Source: JBFWUM01 sp050247255 (GTDB taxonomy: Bacteria; Acidobacteriota; Vicinamibacteria; Vicinamibacterales; UBA2999). From it: DNA of 51,096 nt. Position numbers and translations under genes: made by a program. Below the pieces are notes generated by a model. It did no database searches. It worked only from the letters and a program-made list of their open reading frames with translations, and had not been told where the DNA came from. The stretch lies in contig JBFWUM010000029.1 of the NCBI GenBank assembly GCA_050247255.1, positions 1-51,096 of the forward strand. Reading direction: 5' to 3'. The first letter of the stretch is position 1, and each line of letters starts with the position of its first letter. Shown here one piece after another: positions 8,358-17,090 of the stretch.

Positions 8358-9330
8358 TCAGCGGAGTTCAGCGAGCGCTCTAAGGAAATCGTCGTCCGAT
8401 TCCCCCGCTTCCGTGGGCATCGACCCCCGCAGCGAACGGTATGCAGACGGTTCGTTGGGTTTGAGTCTTGCGGCTCGCTGGTAGTCGCGAGCAATTGCCG
8501 CGTGTGGAACCCGGCGAAACAGGCCCTCCTGCTGCGACGCCGCAGCGACCACATCGGCATCAATGCGAAGGACGGTGCCCGATGGCCGAAACACCGCGAG
8601 TCCTTCGACAACCACATCCGTGTTGAACAGGTCGCGATAGTCCTCGATCGGTTCCTCAGCCTGCCACAACACGGTGACGAACTCACCGGGTTGCACCTCA
8701 ATTTTCAGCACACTCTGGCTGGCGCCCATCAGATCCAGCCGGCCGGCCACGCGGACGCGTTGCGGCCGTGGCGTGACTGCTGCCAGGCGGGTTGCCGCCT
8801 GCACCACCTGCGTGTCGATGTGCGGCGAGGCAACGCCCCCATCCATCAGCGACAGGCGCTCGATGCCACGCTTCAGCGCGACGCCATAACGACCAATACG
8901 CCGCAGCAGGGGGCGGATCAAAACGCGAACTCTCCGTCTTCATGGCTGCGACGTCGGTCAGCGCCGCACCAAAGGCTTCGAACGCAGTGTCGTCCTGTCT
9001 CGGCCCGTCGTCCCACAGCGTGGGTTGCTCGAAGAATGCTGGTGCGGCAGAGCCGAACGATGGGAGCTCGAAATGAAGGATCGTGAGCCCGTTGCCGCTG
9101 CCCTCATGACCTACGAACCGGACGTCGGCGGCACGTTTCAACGCCTTTTGGACGCGGCCGCGCGGGCGGCTCGAATGGAGGAATCCCATGCGGACCGCGT
9201 CCTGCAGCGAATCGTGCGGCCCCGACAGGACCGGTCCAATCAGTTCAGGCCGCGGGCGGCGACCGAGGCCGCCGTGCCCTTCGAGGCGGAAGGACCGCTG
9301 GACGAGTGTCAGGGTCTTCTCAGTGCTCAT
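8358..9330 (-). pseudogene. Frameshifted gene of unknown family upstream of the PIN gene
   Basis: Two overlapping frames belong together. The first runs from ATG 9330 (MSTEKTLTLVQRSF) to about 8915; the second continues as PLLRRIGRYGVALKRGIE and ends at 8358. Removing one base from the run of five G (8909-8913 on the plus strand) joins them into about 323 residues. The N-terminal part has a LEGHGGLGRRPRPELIGPVL stretch; the middle has a beta-rich segment (QRVRVAGRLDLMGAS, VVVEGLAVFRPSG) that could be a small barrel. I do not recognise the family. The 4-nt spacing to the PIN gene suggests a two-gene toxin/partner operon. The shift may be a sequencing error, so the gene may be intact in the organism. 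Confidence 0.65.
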
Positions 9331-9386
9331 CGCGATCCTCCTTCCAGGGCATTGGACCCCTCAATCGGAGGATAGTACATCGTCTG

Positions 9387-9411
9387 AGGCGTCCGATGAT
9401 TCTGGACGCCT
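9387..9411. promoter_or_regulatory. Perfect inverted repeat in a divergent intergenic region
   Basis: AGGCGTCC (9387-9394) is repeated in reverse complement as GGACGCCT (9404-9411) with a 9-nt spacer. It lies between the divergent starts at 9330 and 9471, where an operator for a dimeric regulator would be expected. It could also fold as an RNA hairpin in a leader. No regulator can be assigned. Confidence 0.4.
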
Positions 9412-9435
9412 GCGGCCGTCTATATCCCTGAACGC

Positions 9436-9455
9436 GCCGGGCCCGTCGGCCCGGC
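9436..9455 (+). promoter_or_regulatory. Strong hairpin just before the DoxX ribosome-binding site
   Basis: GCCGGGCC (9436-9443) and GGCCCGGC (9448-9455) pair perfectly over 8 bp around a CGTC loop. The Shine-Dalgarno-like GGGAGGGAG follows directly and ATG is at 9471, so the hairpin sits in the leader of the DoxX-like gene. It could affect translation or be a transcription stop; no U-tract follows. Confidence 0.4.
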
Positions 9456-9470
9456 CGGGAGGGAGACGCG

Positions 9471-9842
9471 ATGCGAGTGTGGACCGGGCGAATCCTCAGC
9501 GGGATCGCCATTCTGTTCCTGGCGTTCGATGCCGGGATGAAGCTGATTCAATTCCCGGCAGCGACCGCCGGCACCGCCGACCTCGGCTATCCAGTCCACG
9601 TCGTGCTGCCGTTAGGCGTGTTGCAGGCCGTGCTGCTGGCGCTCTACATCATCCCCAGGACAGCCGTGCTCGGGGCGGTGCTGTGGGTTGGTTATCTCGG
9701 TGGCGCGATCGCCACGCACGTGCGCGTGGAGAACCCCTGGGCGACGCACATCCTCTTCCCGATTTACGTCGCGCTGCTCCTGTGGGGCGGCCTGTGGCTG
9801 CGCGACGCTCGCCCCCGCGCGATGTTTACCGGCACCCCGTAA
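9471..9842 (+). CDS. DoxX-like small membrane protein
   Basis: 123 aa with four predicted membrane helices (about 8-24, 46-66, 71-90, 96-114), the pattern of DoxX/DoxD-like proteins. The SGIAILFLAFDAGMKLIQ start is typical of the group. Function of such proteins is poorly known; some are linked to thiosulfate oxidation or redox stress. GGGAGGGAG precedes the ATG. The stop codon lies in the loop of the hairpin at 9832-9850. No operon partner: neighbours on both sides are on the other strand. Confidence 0.75.
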   Translation: MRVWTGRILSGIAILFLAFDAGMKLIQFPAATAGTADLGYPVHVVLPLGVLQAVLLALYIIPRTAVLGAVLWVGYLGGAIATHVRVENPWATHILFPIYVALLLWGGLWLRDARPRAMFTGTP

Positions 9843-9850
9843 AGGGGTGC
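9832..9850 (+). terminator. Hairpin spanning the DoxX stop codon
   Basis: GCACCCC (9832-9838) and GGGGTGC (9844-9850) form a perfect 7-bp stem; the TAA stop is in the loop. No T-tract follows. It lies between convergent genes and is closely related to the palindrome at 24307-24327, so a bidirectional terminator or a dispersed palindromic repeat are both possible. Confidence 0.5.
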
Positions 9851-9878
9851 TCTACATCCGGGATTACTGCATCCGGGG

Positions 9879-11327
9879 TCACCGTGGCGAGTACGTCCCC
9901 CAGTTCGTGAAGTCCCACGTACGGATCGCCATCGCGGGTCGATGGAACACGAACTTCGGCTCGCCGAAGTCCTGCGCCAGCGTTGGCCGCAGCTCCGCCG
10001 CCGTCGCGTTCATCCGCTCGGGCAGTTGACGGGCATCCATCCAGCGGCCGCTTTCCAGGCGATCGACGAGCGTTTGGAACGCGGCCACTTTCTCCAGCAC
10101 GGTCTGCGTCGCGTGCCCCGGGCGATTGATGTAGACCGTGCGCACGAGGTCTTCCGTGCCCGCCTTGCGCACCAGGTCCTCGTAGGCCATCTCGGCTGAC
10201 GGTGGATCGTACGGATCGCCGATGGTCTTCGCGAGCAGCACCGGCCCGCGCAGCTTGCCGGTATAACCGCCGTTTCGTTCCGCGCGCGCCACGGCCGCCG
10301 GGTCGGCGGACACGCGCGGGGCTTTCGCCAGCGTGTCGAGGTCGGCGTCGAGGTTGGCGCCGGCCTTCGCGTACGCGTGGCGGACGACGTCGATCAGCCC
10401 CGATCGTTCCAGCTGCGCCCGGTAGTCGACGCCATGGTTCCACGTGAAGTTGCCACCCGCCATCGCCTCGTTCAGGTAACGGATGCGATGCGGGAATCCG
10501 CCGGCGAAGCTGGCGACCATGTTGTCGACCTGCGCGTCGTAGTCGGTCGCCGCCGGCTGCGCGCTGTCGCGAATGCTCCAGACCGGCGCCTGGTCGAACG
10601 CGCCCGCGAGCACCAGGCGCGCCCGTCCCAGCGGTGTGGCTTTGGCCTTCTCGACGATGGCGTTGAACGCCGCGTCGGGCGGGTAGCGACCCTCGCCCGG
10701 CTCGGGCAGATCGACGAGCGTCAGCGGCGAGGCGGGATCGACCAGCATCTCGAGCGCCCACACGGCGTCCAGCTTCGACAGCAGCGTCCCGACCACGCCG
10801 TGCCCGCCGCCCGACATGGCGACGGCGCCGTCGAAGATTTCGGGGTGCATGTCGATGGCCGAGAGGGCAGGGAAGCCGGCGCGCGACACGCCGAAGGCAA
10901 TCGTTCGCTTCGGCGTGCCGAAGCGCTCGATGAACAGGCGCCGGATCGTCAGGAAGTTCTCGACGTGGTTGCGCATCTCGTATGCGCTCGCATCCTGCTG
11001 CCGGTTCGGGCCGCCGATCGCATAGCCGCGCTCGAGAAACCAGCGCCGCTGGGTGGCGCCCCACGTATCGGAGACGAAGTCGTGGTCGAGCACGAGCGTG
11101 CCGTTCCACGATGGCGGCTTGATGGCCTCGTACGGCGTCTGGCCGACCATCCCCTGGCGCAGGACGCCCGAGATGACTTCGGACCCGGACGGATTCGCGG
11201 CCAATCGCGCGGCCGCCCGCTCGGCCTCGGTCGGCGGAGCGTTCTGCGCGCCCCCCGTCATGGTGGCCGCAGCCAGTGCCGCCACGAGTGCAACGACGCC
11301 CAGGGCACGCGTGTGAATCAGGCGCAT
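9879..11327 (-). CDS. Secreted alpha/beta-hydrolase-like protein
   Basis: 482 aa. Residues 1-28 are a signal peptide ending near GGAQ. The body has the order of an alpha/beta hydrolase: NGTLVLDHDF strand, then GVSRAGFPALSAIDMHPEIFDGAVAMSGGG, where Ser in GVSRAG is the likely nucleophile, and a late HAT segment (RPGHATQT) that could hold the catalytic His. The nucleophile elbow is GxSxA rather than strict GxSxG. Probably acts in the periplasm or outside the cell on an ester or amide; substrate unknown. Converges with DoxX (36 bp apart) and diverges from the lectin-like gene. Confidence 0.7.
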   Translation of the reverse strand: MRLIHTRALGVVALVAALAAATMTGGAQNAPPTEAERAAARLAANPSGSEVISGVLRQGMVGQTPYEAIKPPSWNGTLVLDHDFVSDTWGATQRRWFLERGYAIGGPNRQQDASAYEMRNHVENFLTIRRLFIERFGTPKRTIAFGVSRAGFPALSAIDMHPEIFDGAVAMSGGGHGVVGTLLSKLDAVWALEMLVDPASPLTLVDLPEPGEGRYPPDAAFNAIVEKAKATPLGRARLVLAGAFDQAPVWSIRDSAQPAATDYDAQVDNMVASFAGGFPHRIRYLNEAMAGGNFTWNHGVDYRAQLERSGLIDVVRHAYAKAGANLDADLDTLAKAPRVSADPAAVARAERNGGYTGKLRGPVLLAKTIGDPYDPPSAEMAYEDLVRKAGTEDLVRTVYINRPGHATQTVLEKVAAFQTLVDRLESGRWMDARQLPERMNATAAELRPTLAQDFGEPKFVFHRPAMAIRTWDFTNWGTYSPR

Positions 11328-11378
11328 CAGCTTCGTCTCCGGTGAGAGTCCGAGGTGTCCGCGGGTCTTATATCACGC

Positions 11379-11384
11379 TAGAAT
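11379..11384 (+). promoter_or_regulatory. Probable -10 element (TAGAAT) before the lectin-like gene
   Basis: TAGAAT lies in an A/T-richer spot of an otherwise GC-rich intergenic region, about 65 nt upstream of the ATG chosen for the next gene. No convincing -35 is seen at 17 nt spacing. The same hexamer occurs close to the starts of the genes at 18951 and 31473. Confidence 0.4.
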
Positions 11385-11448
11385 CCCCACGATGCGGGGC
11401 GGACTACGGTTCCGCAGCGACGAGTTTCGGCAGGTACAAGGAGGACAG

Positions 11449-12156
11449 ATGCGATACGGATCCGGAGCGGTGCTGGCACTGGGATTCGCGGCGGTGATCG
11501 CCGCAGTGGTGTCGGCGCAACAGGCGCCAGCGGCGCAGGGGCAGGCGGCACAGCGGCAGCCGATGTCGTTCTTCATCACCTCGGTCGGCATTGGCCGCGG
11601 CGGTGATCTTGGCGGGCTTGCCGGTGCGGACGCCCACTGCCAGATGCTGGCGGCGGCCGCCGGACGCGGCGACGTCACCTGGCGCGCCTACCTGAGCACG
11701 CAGGGGCCGAACGCCGTCAACGCGCGCGACCGCATCGGCAACGGCCCGTGGTACGGCGCGACCGGGCAGATCATCGCGCGCGACCTCGGTCATCTCCATG
11801 GCGACACGCTGGAGCAGGCGCGCATGGGCAACGGGCTGCACCAGCTGCACGCGGTCAACGAGAAGGGCGAAATCGTTCCCGGCCGCGTCGGCGGCCCCGG
11901 CGCGCCGCCGAGCGTGCACGACATCATGACGGGCTCGCAGGCCGATGGGCGCGCGTATCCGGCCGGGATGGACCAGACCTGTTCGAACTGGACGAGCAGC
12001 GCCGAAGGCATGGGCAGCGCGCGGCTTGGGCACTTCGATCGCGTCGGCGCCGACAACAACTCGTGGAACTCGACGCACGCCACGCGCGGCTGCAGCCAGG
12101 CCAACGTCAGCCGCGGCGGCGGCGCCGGCTTCTTCTACTGCTTCGCCGTGAACTGA
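11449..12156 (+). CDS. Secreted lectin-like (endostatin/C-type-lectin-like) protein
   Basis: 235 aa. The start at 11449 is chosen because AAGGAGG lies 4 nt before it and the protein then begins with a signal peptide (VLALGFAAVIAAVVSAQQ); an upstream in-frame ATG at 11392 has no such site. The mature part starts SFFITSVGIGRGGDLGGLAGADAHCQ and has four Cys, ending GGAGFFYCFAVN. The pattern of GGLAGADAHC, WRAYLST and ARDRIGNGPWY is that of bacterial proteins with an endostatin-like C-type-lectin fold. Binding partner unknown. It is followed 41 bp later by the sigma factor, same direction. Confidence 0.65.
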   Translation: MRYGSGAVLALGFAAVIAAVVSAQQAPAAQGQAAQRQPMSFFITSVGIGRGGDLGGLAGADAHCQMLAAAAGRGDVTWRAYLSTQGPNAVNARDRIGNGPWYGATGQIIARDLGHLHGDTLEQARMGNGLHQLHAVNEKGEIVPGRVGGPGAPPSVHDIMTGSQADGRAYPAGMDQTCSNWTSSAEGMGSARLGHFDRVGADNNSWNSTHATRGCSQANVSRGGGAGFFYCFAVN

Positions 12157-12197
12157 GCCCCACCAACAGATCGGGCAGGCAGCACGTTTAGAGAGGT

Positions 12198-12755
12198 ATG
12201 GACGAACGGCTGCCTGCCCTGTTCGACGCCCATGCCGACCGCCTGTATCGCCTGGCGCGCCGGCTGACCCCGAGCGTGGACGATGCGCTCGACCTGGTCC
12301 AGGACACATTCCTGCGGGCGGCCAAGGCCCCGGCATCGATCCCCGCCGGCGCACGCGACGAGGAAGCGTGGCTGGTGCGCGTCCTCGTGAACATCCGCCG
12401 CGACCAGTGGCGGAAGGCCGCCGTTCGCCAGCGGTACGAACCGCTCGTCACACACCAGGAACCGACCGGTAATCCCGAAAACAGCCTGTTGGCCAGGACG
12501 GCTGTCTGGAAGGCGCTCGACGCGCTCCGTCCGCGGCGGCGCGCCATCATCGTCATGGCGGAGCTGGACGGGCGGCCAGTGGCGGAAATCGCGGCGCTGC
12601 TCGGCATCTCGGCGATTACCGTCCGATGGCATCTGTCGCGCGGCCGCCGCGAGCTGACGCGGCGGCTCTCACTCGAGTTAGGAGATACCGATGCCCAGCC
12701 TCAGGCAGGTCTTGCAGGACGCCGACCCGCTTCGTCACGAAGCATTGCTCCCTGA
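12198..12755 (+). CDS. ECF-type RNA polymerase sigma factor
   Basis: 185 aa. Region 2 is at about 8-75 (LFDAHADRLYRLARRLT, DALDLVQDTFLRA) and region 4 at about 105-165 (ALRPRRRAIIVMAELDGRPVAEIAALLGISAITVRWHLSRGRREL with a clear helix-turn-helix). Region 3 is absent, as in ECF factors. GAGAGG precedes the ATG. The reading frame runs 65 nt into the next gene, which has its own AGGAG site, so the two are translationally linked. The partner is therefore the expected regulator of this sigma factor. Confidence 0.92.
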   Translation: MDERLPALFDAHADRLYRLARRLTPSVDDALDLVQDTFLRAAKAPASIPAGARDEEAWLVRVLVNIRRDQWRKAAVRQRYEPLVTHQEPTGNPENSLLARTAVWKALDALRPRRRAIIVMAELDGRPVAEIAALLGISAITVRWHLSRGRRELTRRLSLELGDTDAQPQAGLAGRRPASSRSIAP

Positions 12756-13284
12756 CGCCGATCGCGCCCGCATTCGCCTGGCGGTCCTGCGTGAGGCGGC
12801 GGCTCCCACTCGGCCAGTGTCGTCGCGTCGACGTTTCCAGGTTGCCTTTGCGACGGCCGTCGTGGCGGCCATCGCGTCCGCGTTCTGGGTCGGCGATCGC
12901 AGGGCGGTGCTCGCGGCGGTCCGCTTCGAGGTGTACCTCGCCGAGGAACAGCCCGCACCGGGTCTCATCGTCGCGCAGGGCCCGGACTCGCGCCTGGTTT
13001 ATCTTCACCCGGACGCTGTGGTGACCAACGACGACATCGGCTCGAGTTGGGTATCCGACGATGGGGCAGGCAGCGGGATCAACGTCGAGTTCCTTGCCTC
13101 TGGCGCGGAGAAGATGCGTCGCGCAACGGCCGCCCACATTGGCCGGCCGATGGCGGTCCTTATCGATGGACGTGTGGTGATGGCACCGACGCTCCGCTCG
13201 CCGATCAGCAGCTCCGCGCGCATCAGCGGATCTTTCACGCCTGAAGAGGCGCAACGAATCGCCGACGGCATCAGCCCGCGATGA
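12691..13284 (+). CDS. Membrane protein with SecD P1-head-like domain, possible anti-sigma factor
   Basis: 197 aa. Residues 1-45 are cytosolic and charged (DADPLRHEALLPDADRARIR), one membrane helix follows at about 50-67, and the outer part ends in a domain resembling the SecD/SecDF P1 head: VEFLASGAEKMRRATAAHIGR, MAVLIDGRVVMAPTL, ISGSFTPEEAQRIADGI. In SecD this head contacts translocating protein; here it is detached from any SecD channel. Position (overlap with the ECF gene, AGGAG 6 nt before ATG) and topology fit an anti-sigma factor with an outer sensor, but no known anti-sigma domain is recognised. That role is inference. Confidence 0.65.
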   Translation: MPSLRQVLQDADPLRHEALLPDADRARIRLAVLREAAAPTRPVSSRRRFQVAFATAVVAAIASAFWVGDRRAVLAAVRFEVYLAEEQPAPGLIVAQGPDSRLVYLHPDAVVTNDDIGSSWVSDDGAGSGINVEFLASGAEKMRRATAAHIGRPMAVLIDGRVVMAPTLRSPISSSARISGSFTPEEAQRIADGISPR

Positions 13285-13285
13285 G

Positions 13286-13303
13286 GCGGAACTGAAGTTC
13301 CGC
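13286..13303 (+). terminator. Palindromic hairpin after the sigma-factor operon
   Basis: GCGGAACTGAAGTTCCGC begins right after the TGA of the preceding gene and folds into a 7-8 bp stem. Two weaker stems follow up to about 13345. No T-run. The region separates convergent genes, which favours a bidirectional terminator. Confidence 0.5.
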
Positions 13304-13336
13304 AGCTAGGAGCTTGCTGCGGGGTTCGCGGGCCCG

Positions 13337-14276
13337 CTAGCGCGGCAGCCCGGCTATCGGGTTCTGGAGGCGGAAGAGCGTACGCCCGGCCGTCACGTAC
13401 AGCGTCTTCATGTCGGCGCCGCCGAACGCCGTGTTGGTGATGACATCCTCGGCAATGGGGATGAAGCGCAGCAGGCGCCCCGCGGGTGAGATGACATACA
13501 CGCCCGCCCGAGTCATCAACGCGTCCGCAGTCCAGGCGCGCGCGGCTGCCAGCGCCCCCGGCGGCGCCGGTTCGTTGAGCCCGGCGGCGACGTAGAGGTT
13601 GCCGTCGACGTCCACGCTCATCCCGTCGCCGCTGCGGCCGGGAAAGTCGAACAGCACGCGGCCGTTGCGTGCCGTGCCGCCGGCCGCCAGGTCGAACGCG
13701 CGGATCATGCGCGCGCCGTCCGGCGCAGCGCCCGATTCGATGATGTAGAGCGTCCGGTCATCCGGGGCAATCTGCAGGCCCGTTGGGGCGGACGATGTCC
13801 GGCGCCGCGAGCACGCGCGCCACCTGTCCGGGCGCGTCGATCCGGTAGACGGCGCCGCCGGCCGGGTCGGTGAAGTAGATGCGCCCGCGCCCGTCCAGCG
13901 TCACGTCGTTCGCGCCGCGGAATGGCGCGCCGTTGAAGCTGTCGGCCAGCACCTCGATGGCGCCGGTGGTGAGATCGGTGCGCGTGATGCGCGCCGGCTC
14001 GCCGTCGGCCGGGCCTTCGCAGGCGATCAGGCGTCCCTGCGGATCGATGACCAGCCCGTTCGCGGCGTGGCTCCGCTCGCGGAAGACGGTCAGCTCGCCC
14101 TGCGGGGTCAGCTTGAAGATGCGCTGCGCGCGCAGCTCGGTGAAGTAGACATTGCCATTGCGATCCACCGCGGGCCCTTCGGTGAGCGCGGGTACTTCCG
14201 CGGCGCGCGACATCTCCTGGGCCGTCGCCGGCGCGACCGGCGCGAAACAGAGTGCAACCAGCAGCAGCCTGAACAT
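13337..14276 (-). pseudogene. SMP-30/gluconolactonase-like secreted protein, frameshifted
   Basis: Two frames form one gene. The first starts at ATG 14276 with a signal peptide (MFRLLLVALCFAPVAPATAQ) and runs through beta-propeller repeats (EGPAVDRNGNVYFTEL, NGLVIDPQGRLIACEG, GANDVTLDGRGRIYFTDP) to VRPNG near 13785; the second continues LQIAPDDRTLYIIESG and ends at 13337. Removing one base within 13777-13781 joins them into about 312 residues, normal for the family. These enzymes are usually Ca- or Zn-dependent lactonases of sugar acids. The open frame goes 51 nt further upstream than 14276, but the signal peptide marks this start. Ends near the amidohydrolase gene, same strand, so the two are likely one operon. 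Confidence 0.75.
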
Positions 14277-14286
14277 GCGGCAGAGT

Positions 14287-16008
14287 CTATTCCCGGTCTC
14301 CGTCCCCGCGGTAAACCACCTTGCCACCGACGATGGTGTAGGTGACGGCCGTCGACAGGATCTCGTCCTCGGGGACGGTGAGAATGTCCTTCGACAGCAC
14401 GGTCACGTCGGCCAGCTTGCCGCGGGTCAGCGAGCCCTTGATGTCGTCTTCCTTCGCGGCAAACGCGGCATTCCACGTGGCCGCGCGCAACGCTTCCTCA
14501 CGCGTCATGCGCTGATCCGGAAAGAACGGCGAGCCATTGGCCGACTCGCGCGTCACGGCGGCGTGGAAGTTGGCGATCGGGTTGATGGGCTCGACCGGCG
14601 TGTCGGTGCCGTTGCTGACGATGGCGCCGCTCTGGATCAACGTGCGCCACACGTAGGCGCCGTCGCGCGCGCGCCGGGCGCCGAGGCGTTCGATCACGAA
14701 TGGCGCGTCAGAGGTGGCATGGATCGCCTGCATCGAGGCGATCACCCCCAGCTGTGCGAGGCGCGGCATGTCGGTCAGGCTCAGGTGCTGGGCGTGCTCG
14801 ATCCGCCACCGCAGGTCGGTGAGTTCCGGCCGGCTCCGGAATGCCGCCTCGTAGACGTCGAGCACGGTGCGGTTGGCGCGATCGCCGATCGCGTGCACGT
14901 TCAGCTGCACGCCGTTGTCGAGCGCGAGGCGCGCCGCCTCTTCCAGTTCCGCCACCGGAATCGTGTTCAAGCCGACATGGCCCGGCAGGTCGGCATACGG
15001 CTCCAGCATCCAGGCGCCCCGCGAGCCGAGCGCCCCGTCCATCGTCTTCTTGATGGCCGCCACCGTGAGGCGGTTGTCGCCAAGGCGCAGCGCCTTCTCG
15101 CTGGGCAGCCTCGCCCGCAGGGTGTCGTTGCTGTCGCGCACCATGACATAGAGGCGGATGCCAAGGTCGCCCTGCGCCAGCGCCTGCTTGAAGAAGTCGA
15201 TGGTCTCGAAGTCCGAGCCCGCGTCCTGGAAGGAGGTGACGCCGTTGGCAAGCGCTTCCTGGACCGCCAGCTCGAGACGCCGATCCCTCTCGGCGCGGTT
15301 CTCCTCGTCGCTGCGCGTATCGACCCACAGCTGGTACGCGCTCTGCGCCAGACCAGCGGCGGTTTCGCGCAGCAGTCCGGTTGGTCTCCCCGATCCGTCC
15401 TTCAGGATGTCGCCACCTGGTGGATTCGGCGTCGTCGAGGTGATGCCGGCCAGCTCCATGGCCCGGGCGTTGACGATGGCGGCATGGCCGCTGGCGTGGG
15501 TGAGCAGCACCGGGTGTCCGGGTGCTGCGGTGCTGAGCGCATCGTGGACCGGGAAACCCTCGACGCCCGGCACCGGGCGCGCGTTCCACTTTTCCTGGTG
15601 CCAGCCCCGTCCCAGGATCCAGGTCCCCGGCGCGGCTGTCGCCGCGGCGTCGCCCACCATGCGCACGATGTCGTTCCACGACGCCGCGCCGGTGAGGTCG
15701 AGGGTCGTCTTCGACTGGCCGAGGTTCATCAGGTGGCCATGGCCTTCGATGAAGCCCGGCATGGCGAACTGGCCGGCGAGGTCGATGACCTCGGTGTCGG
15801 GGCCAATCAGCCGCTCGACGTCGCGGTCGGTGCCGACCATGGCGATGACGTCGCCGCGTATCGCAACCGCCTCCGCGATGGGGGCCGCCGGCTCGAGGGT
15901 GGCGACCACCCCGTTGCGCAGGACGAGGGTCGCCGGCTCCGGACGCGGCACGTCGGGCGCGCAGCCGGCCAGCACGGCCGCAACAGCGATCGACACGAAG
16001 ATCCGCAT
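14287..16008 (-). CDS. Amidohydrolase (YtcJ-like, amidohydrolase 3 family), lipoprotein
   Basis: 573 aa from the ATG at 16008; the frame is open further upstream, but here the protein begins with a lipoprotein signal (MRIFVSIAVAAVLAGCAPD, lipobox LAGC). Metal site: HGHLMNL near residue 78, the HAIGDRANR and RIEHAQHL segments, and NGTDTPVEP late in the protein. The N- and C-terminal beta-sandwich parts are present (LVLRNGVVATLEP; GKLADVTVLSKDIL). The family is Zn-dependent and hydrolyses amide or C-N bonds; substrate unknown. It lies on the outer face of a membrane. The next gene on this strand begins 10 nt downstream, suggesting co-transcription. Confidence 0.85.
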   Translation of the reverse strand: MRIFVSIAVAAVLAGCAPDVPRPEPATLVLRNGVVATLEPAAPIAEAVAIRGDVIAMVGTDRDVERLIGPDTEVIDLAGQFAMPGFIEGHGHLMNLGQSKTTLDLTGAASWNDIVRMVGDAAATAAPGTWILGRGWHQEKWNARPVPGVEGFPVHDALSTAAPGHPVLLTHASGHAAIVNARAMELAGITSTTPNPPGGDILKDGSGRPTGLLRETAAGLAQSAYQLWVDTRSDEENRAERDRRLELAVQEALANGVTSFQDAGSDFETIDFFKQALAQGDLGIRLYVMVRDSNDTLRARLPSEKALRLGDNRLTVAAIKKTMDGALGSRGAWMLEPYADLPGHVGLNTIPVAELEEAARLALDNGVQLNVHAIGDRANRTVLDVYEAAFRSRPELTDLRWRIEHAQHLSLTDMPRLAQLGVIASMQAIHATSDAPFVIERLGARRARDGAYVWRTLIQSGAIVSNGTDTPVEPINPIANFHAAVTRESANGSPFFPDQRMTREEALRAATWNAAFAAKEDDIKGSLTRGKLADVTVLSKDILTVPEDEILSTAVTYTIVGGKVVYRGDGDRE

Positions 16009-16048
16009 ACGCGAATAGTATGATCGGCGCCTTCGAGGGCGAAGAGGC

Positions 16049-17029
16049 ATGCGGCGATCGATCATCCACCTGCTCCTGGCCCTGGTGCTGCTGGCTCCAG
16101 GTGCCGCTGCTGCGCAGAGCCGCGCCGGTGCGCGGGCGTCTGCCGATGTGCTCGACGTCACGCCGCCCTCAGCGCGTGTCCGCGGCCTTCCCGGTGACAT
16201 GACCCTCGTCGAGCGCGGCTGCCGCGCGGCGTCCTCAGCGAACGTCCGGCAACGCATCGTCGACATTGCCGCCCAGGAATGGGCGTTCTTTGGCTACCGC
16301 CTCGCCGCGCCGGCAGATGCCGACGACACCGACGGCCCGCCGCCGTCGCCGGAGGCATTCCGCCGCCGCCGCCCGCGCCTGCCGCCCGGGGAGGCGGCAC
16401 GCGTGGCCAGCTCGATTGCCGGCTATTGGGCGGTCACGCCGGAGGGGCCATGGATCGTCGGCCGCCAGAACGAGCGCTGGAGGGGGGAGGACGGCGTCGC
16501 CGCCCGCTGGAACGCGCCATGGTCTGCCGCGTTCATCTCGTGGGTGATGTGCGAGGCGGGGCTGGGCGCCGAGAGGGAGTTCCGCCGCGCCGTCGCGCAC
16601 CATTCGTACATCGACCAGGCGATTCGGGCCCGCGAAAGCGGCGCGCCGCAGGCGGCCTTCGCGGCGTTCGATCCGGGGGAGCAACCGATCCAGCCTGGCG
16701 ACCTGCTGTGCTCGTCACGCCGTCCGGTCTACCGTTCGCTGGCCGAGCGCCGGCGGCAGCTCGGTGTCGGTGCCCGCAGCCACTGCGACATCGTCGTCAA
16801 GGTCGACGAGCCTGGCGGTCGCGTGTTCGCCATCGGCGGCAACGTGCGCGGCGTCGTCAGCCTGAAGACGTTGCCGGCGTCGCGCCGGCCCGGCGAGCAG
16901 CTGCGCGCCAGCACCGGCAACGACCAGCGGCCGATCTTTGCCCACCTCACGCTGCGCGCGGGGTCGATTTCCGCCCACGCCCTCGACACCAGCCCGGCGA
17001 TGGCCGGTGCCCCGCGCACGCTCTTCTAG
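16049..17029 (+). CDS. Secreted DUF2272 protein
   Basis: 326 aa with a signal peptide (HLLLALVLLAPGAAAAQS). The centre (about 165-290) has the DUF2272 pattern WNAPWSAAFISWVM, then HHSYIDQAI, QPGDLLC and GARSHCDIVVKV; the DUF2272 family resembles NlpC/P60-type and CHAP peptidases and may act on the cell wall. Purine-rich AGGGCGAAGAGG precedes the ATG. It is divergent from the amidohydrolase with 40 bp between starts; TAGTAT at about 16016 may be its -10. The catalytic residues cannot be named with confidence. Confidence 0.75.
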   Translation: MRRSIIHLLLALVLLAPGAAAAQSRAGARASADVLDVTPPSARVRGLPGDMTLVERGCRAASSANVRQRIVDIAAQEWAFFGYRLAAPADADDTDGPPPSPEAFRRRRPRLPPGEAARVASSIAGYWAVTPEGPWIVGRQNERWRGEDGVAARWNAPWSAAFISWVMCEAGLGAEREFRRAVAHHSYIDQAIRARESGAPQAAFAAFDPGEQPIQPGDLLCSSRRPVYRSLAERRRQLGVGARSHCDIVVKVDEPGGRVFAIGGNVRGVVSLKTLPASRRPGEQLRASTGNDQRPIFAHLTLRAGSISAHALDTSPAMAGAPRTLF

Positions 17030-17090
17030 CCCGGCGCGTCACCCTCCGGATCGATGACACACGTCGTGGTCGGGAGCAACGGGTGCGTCG

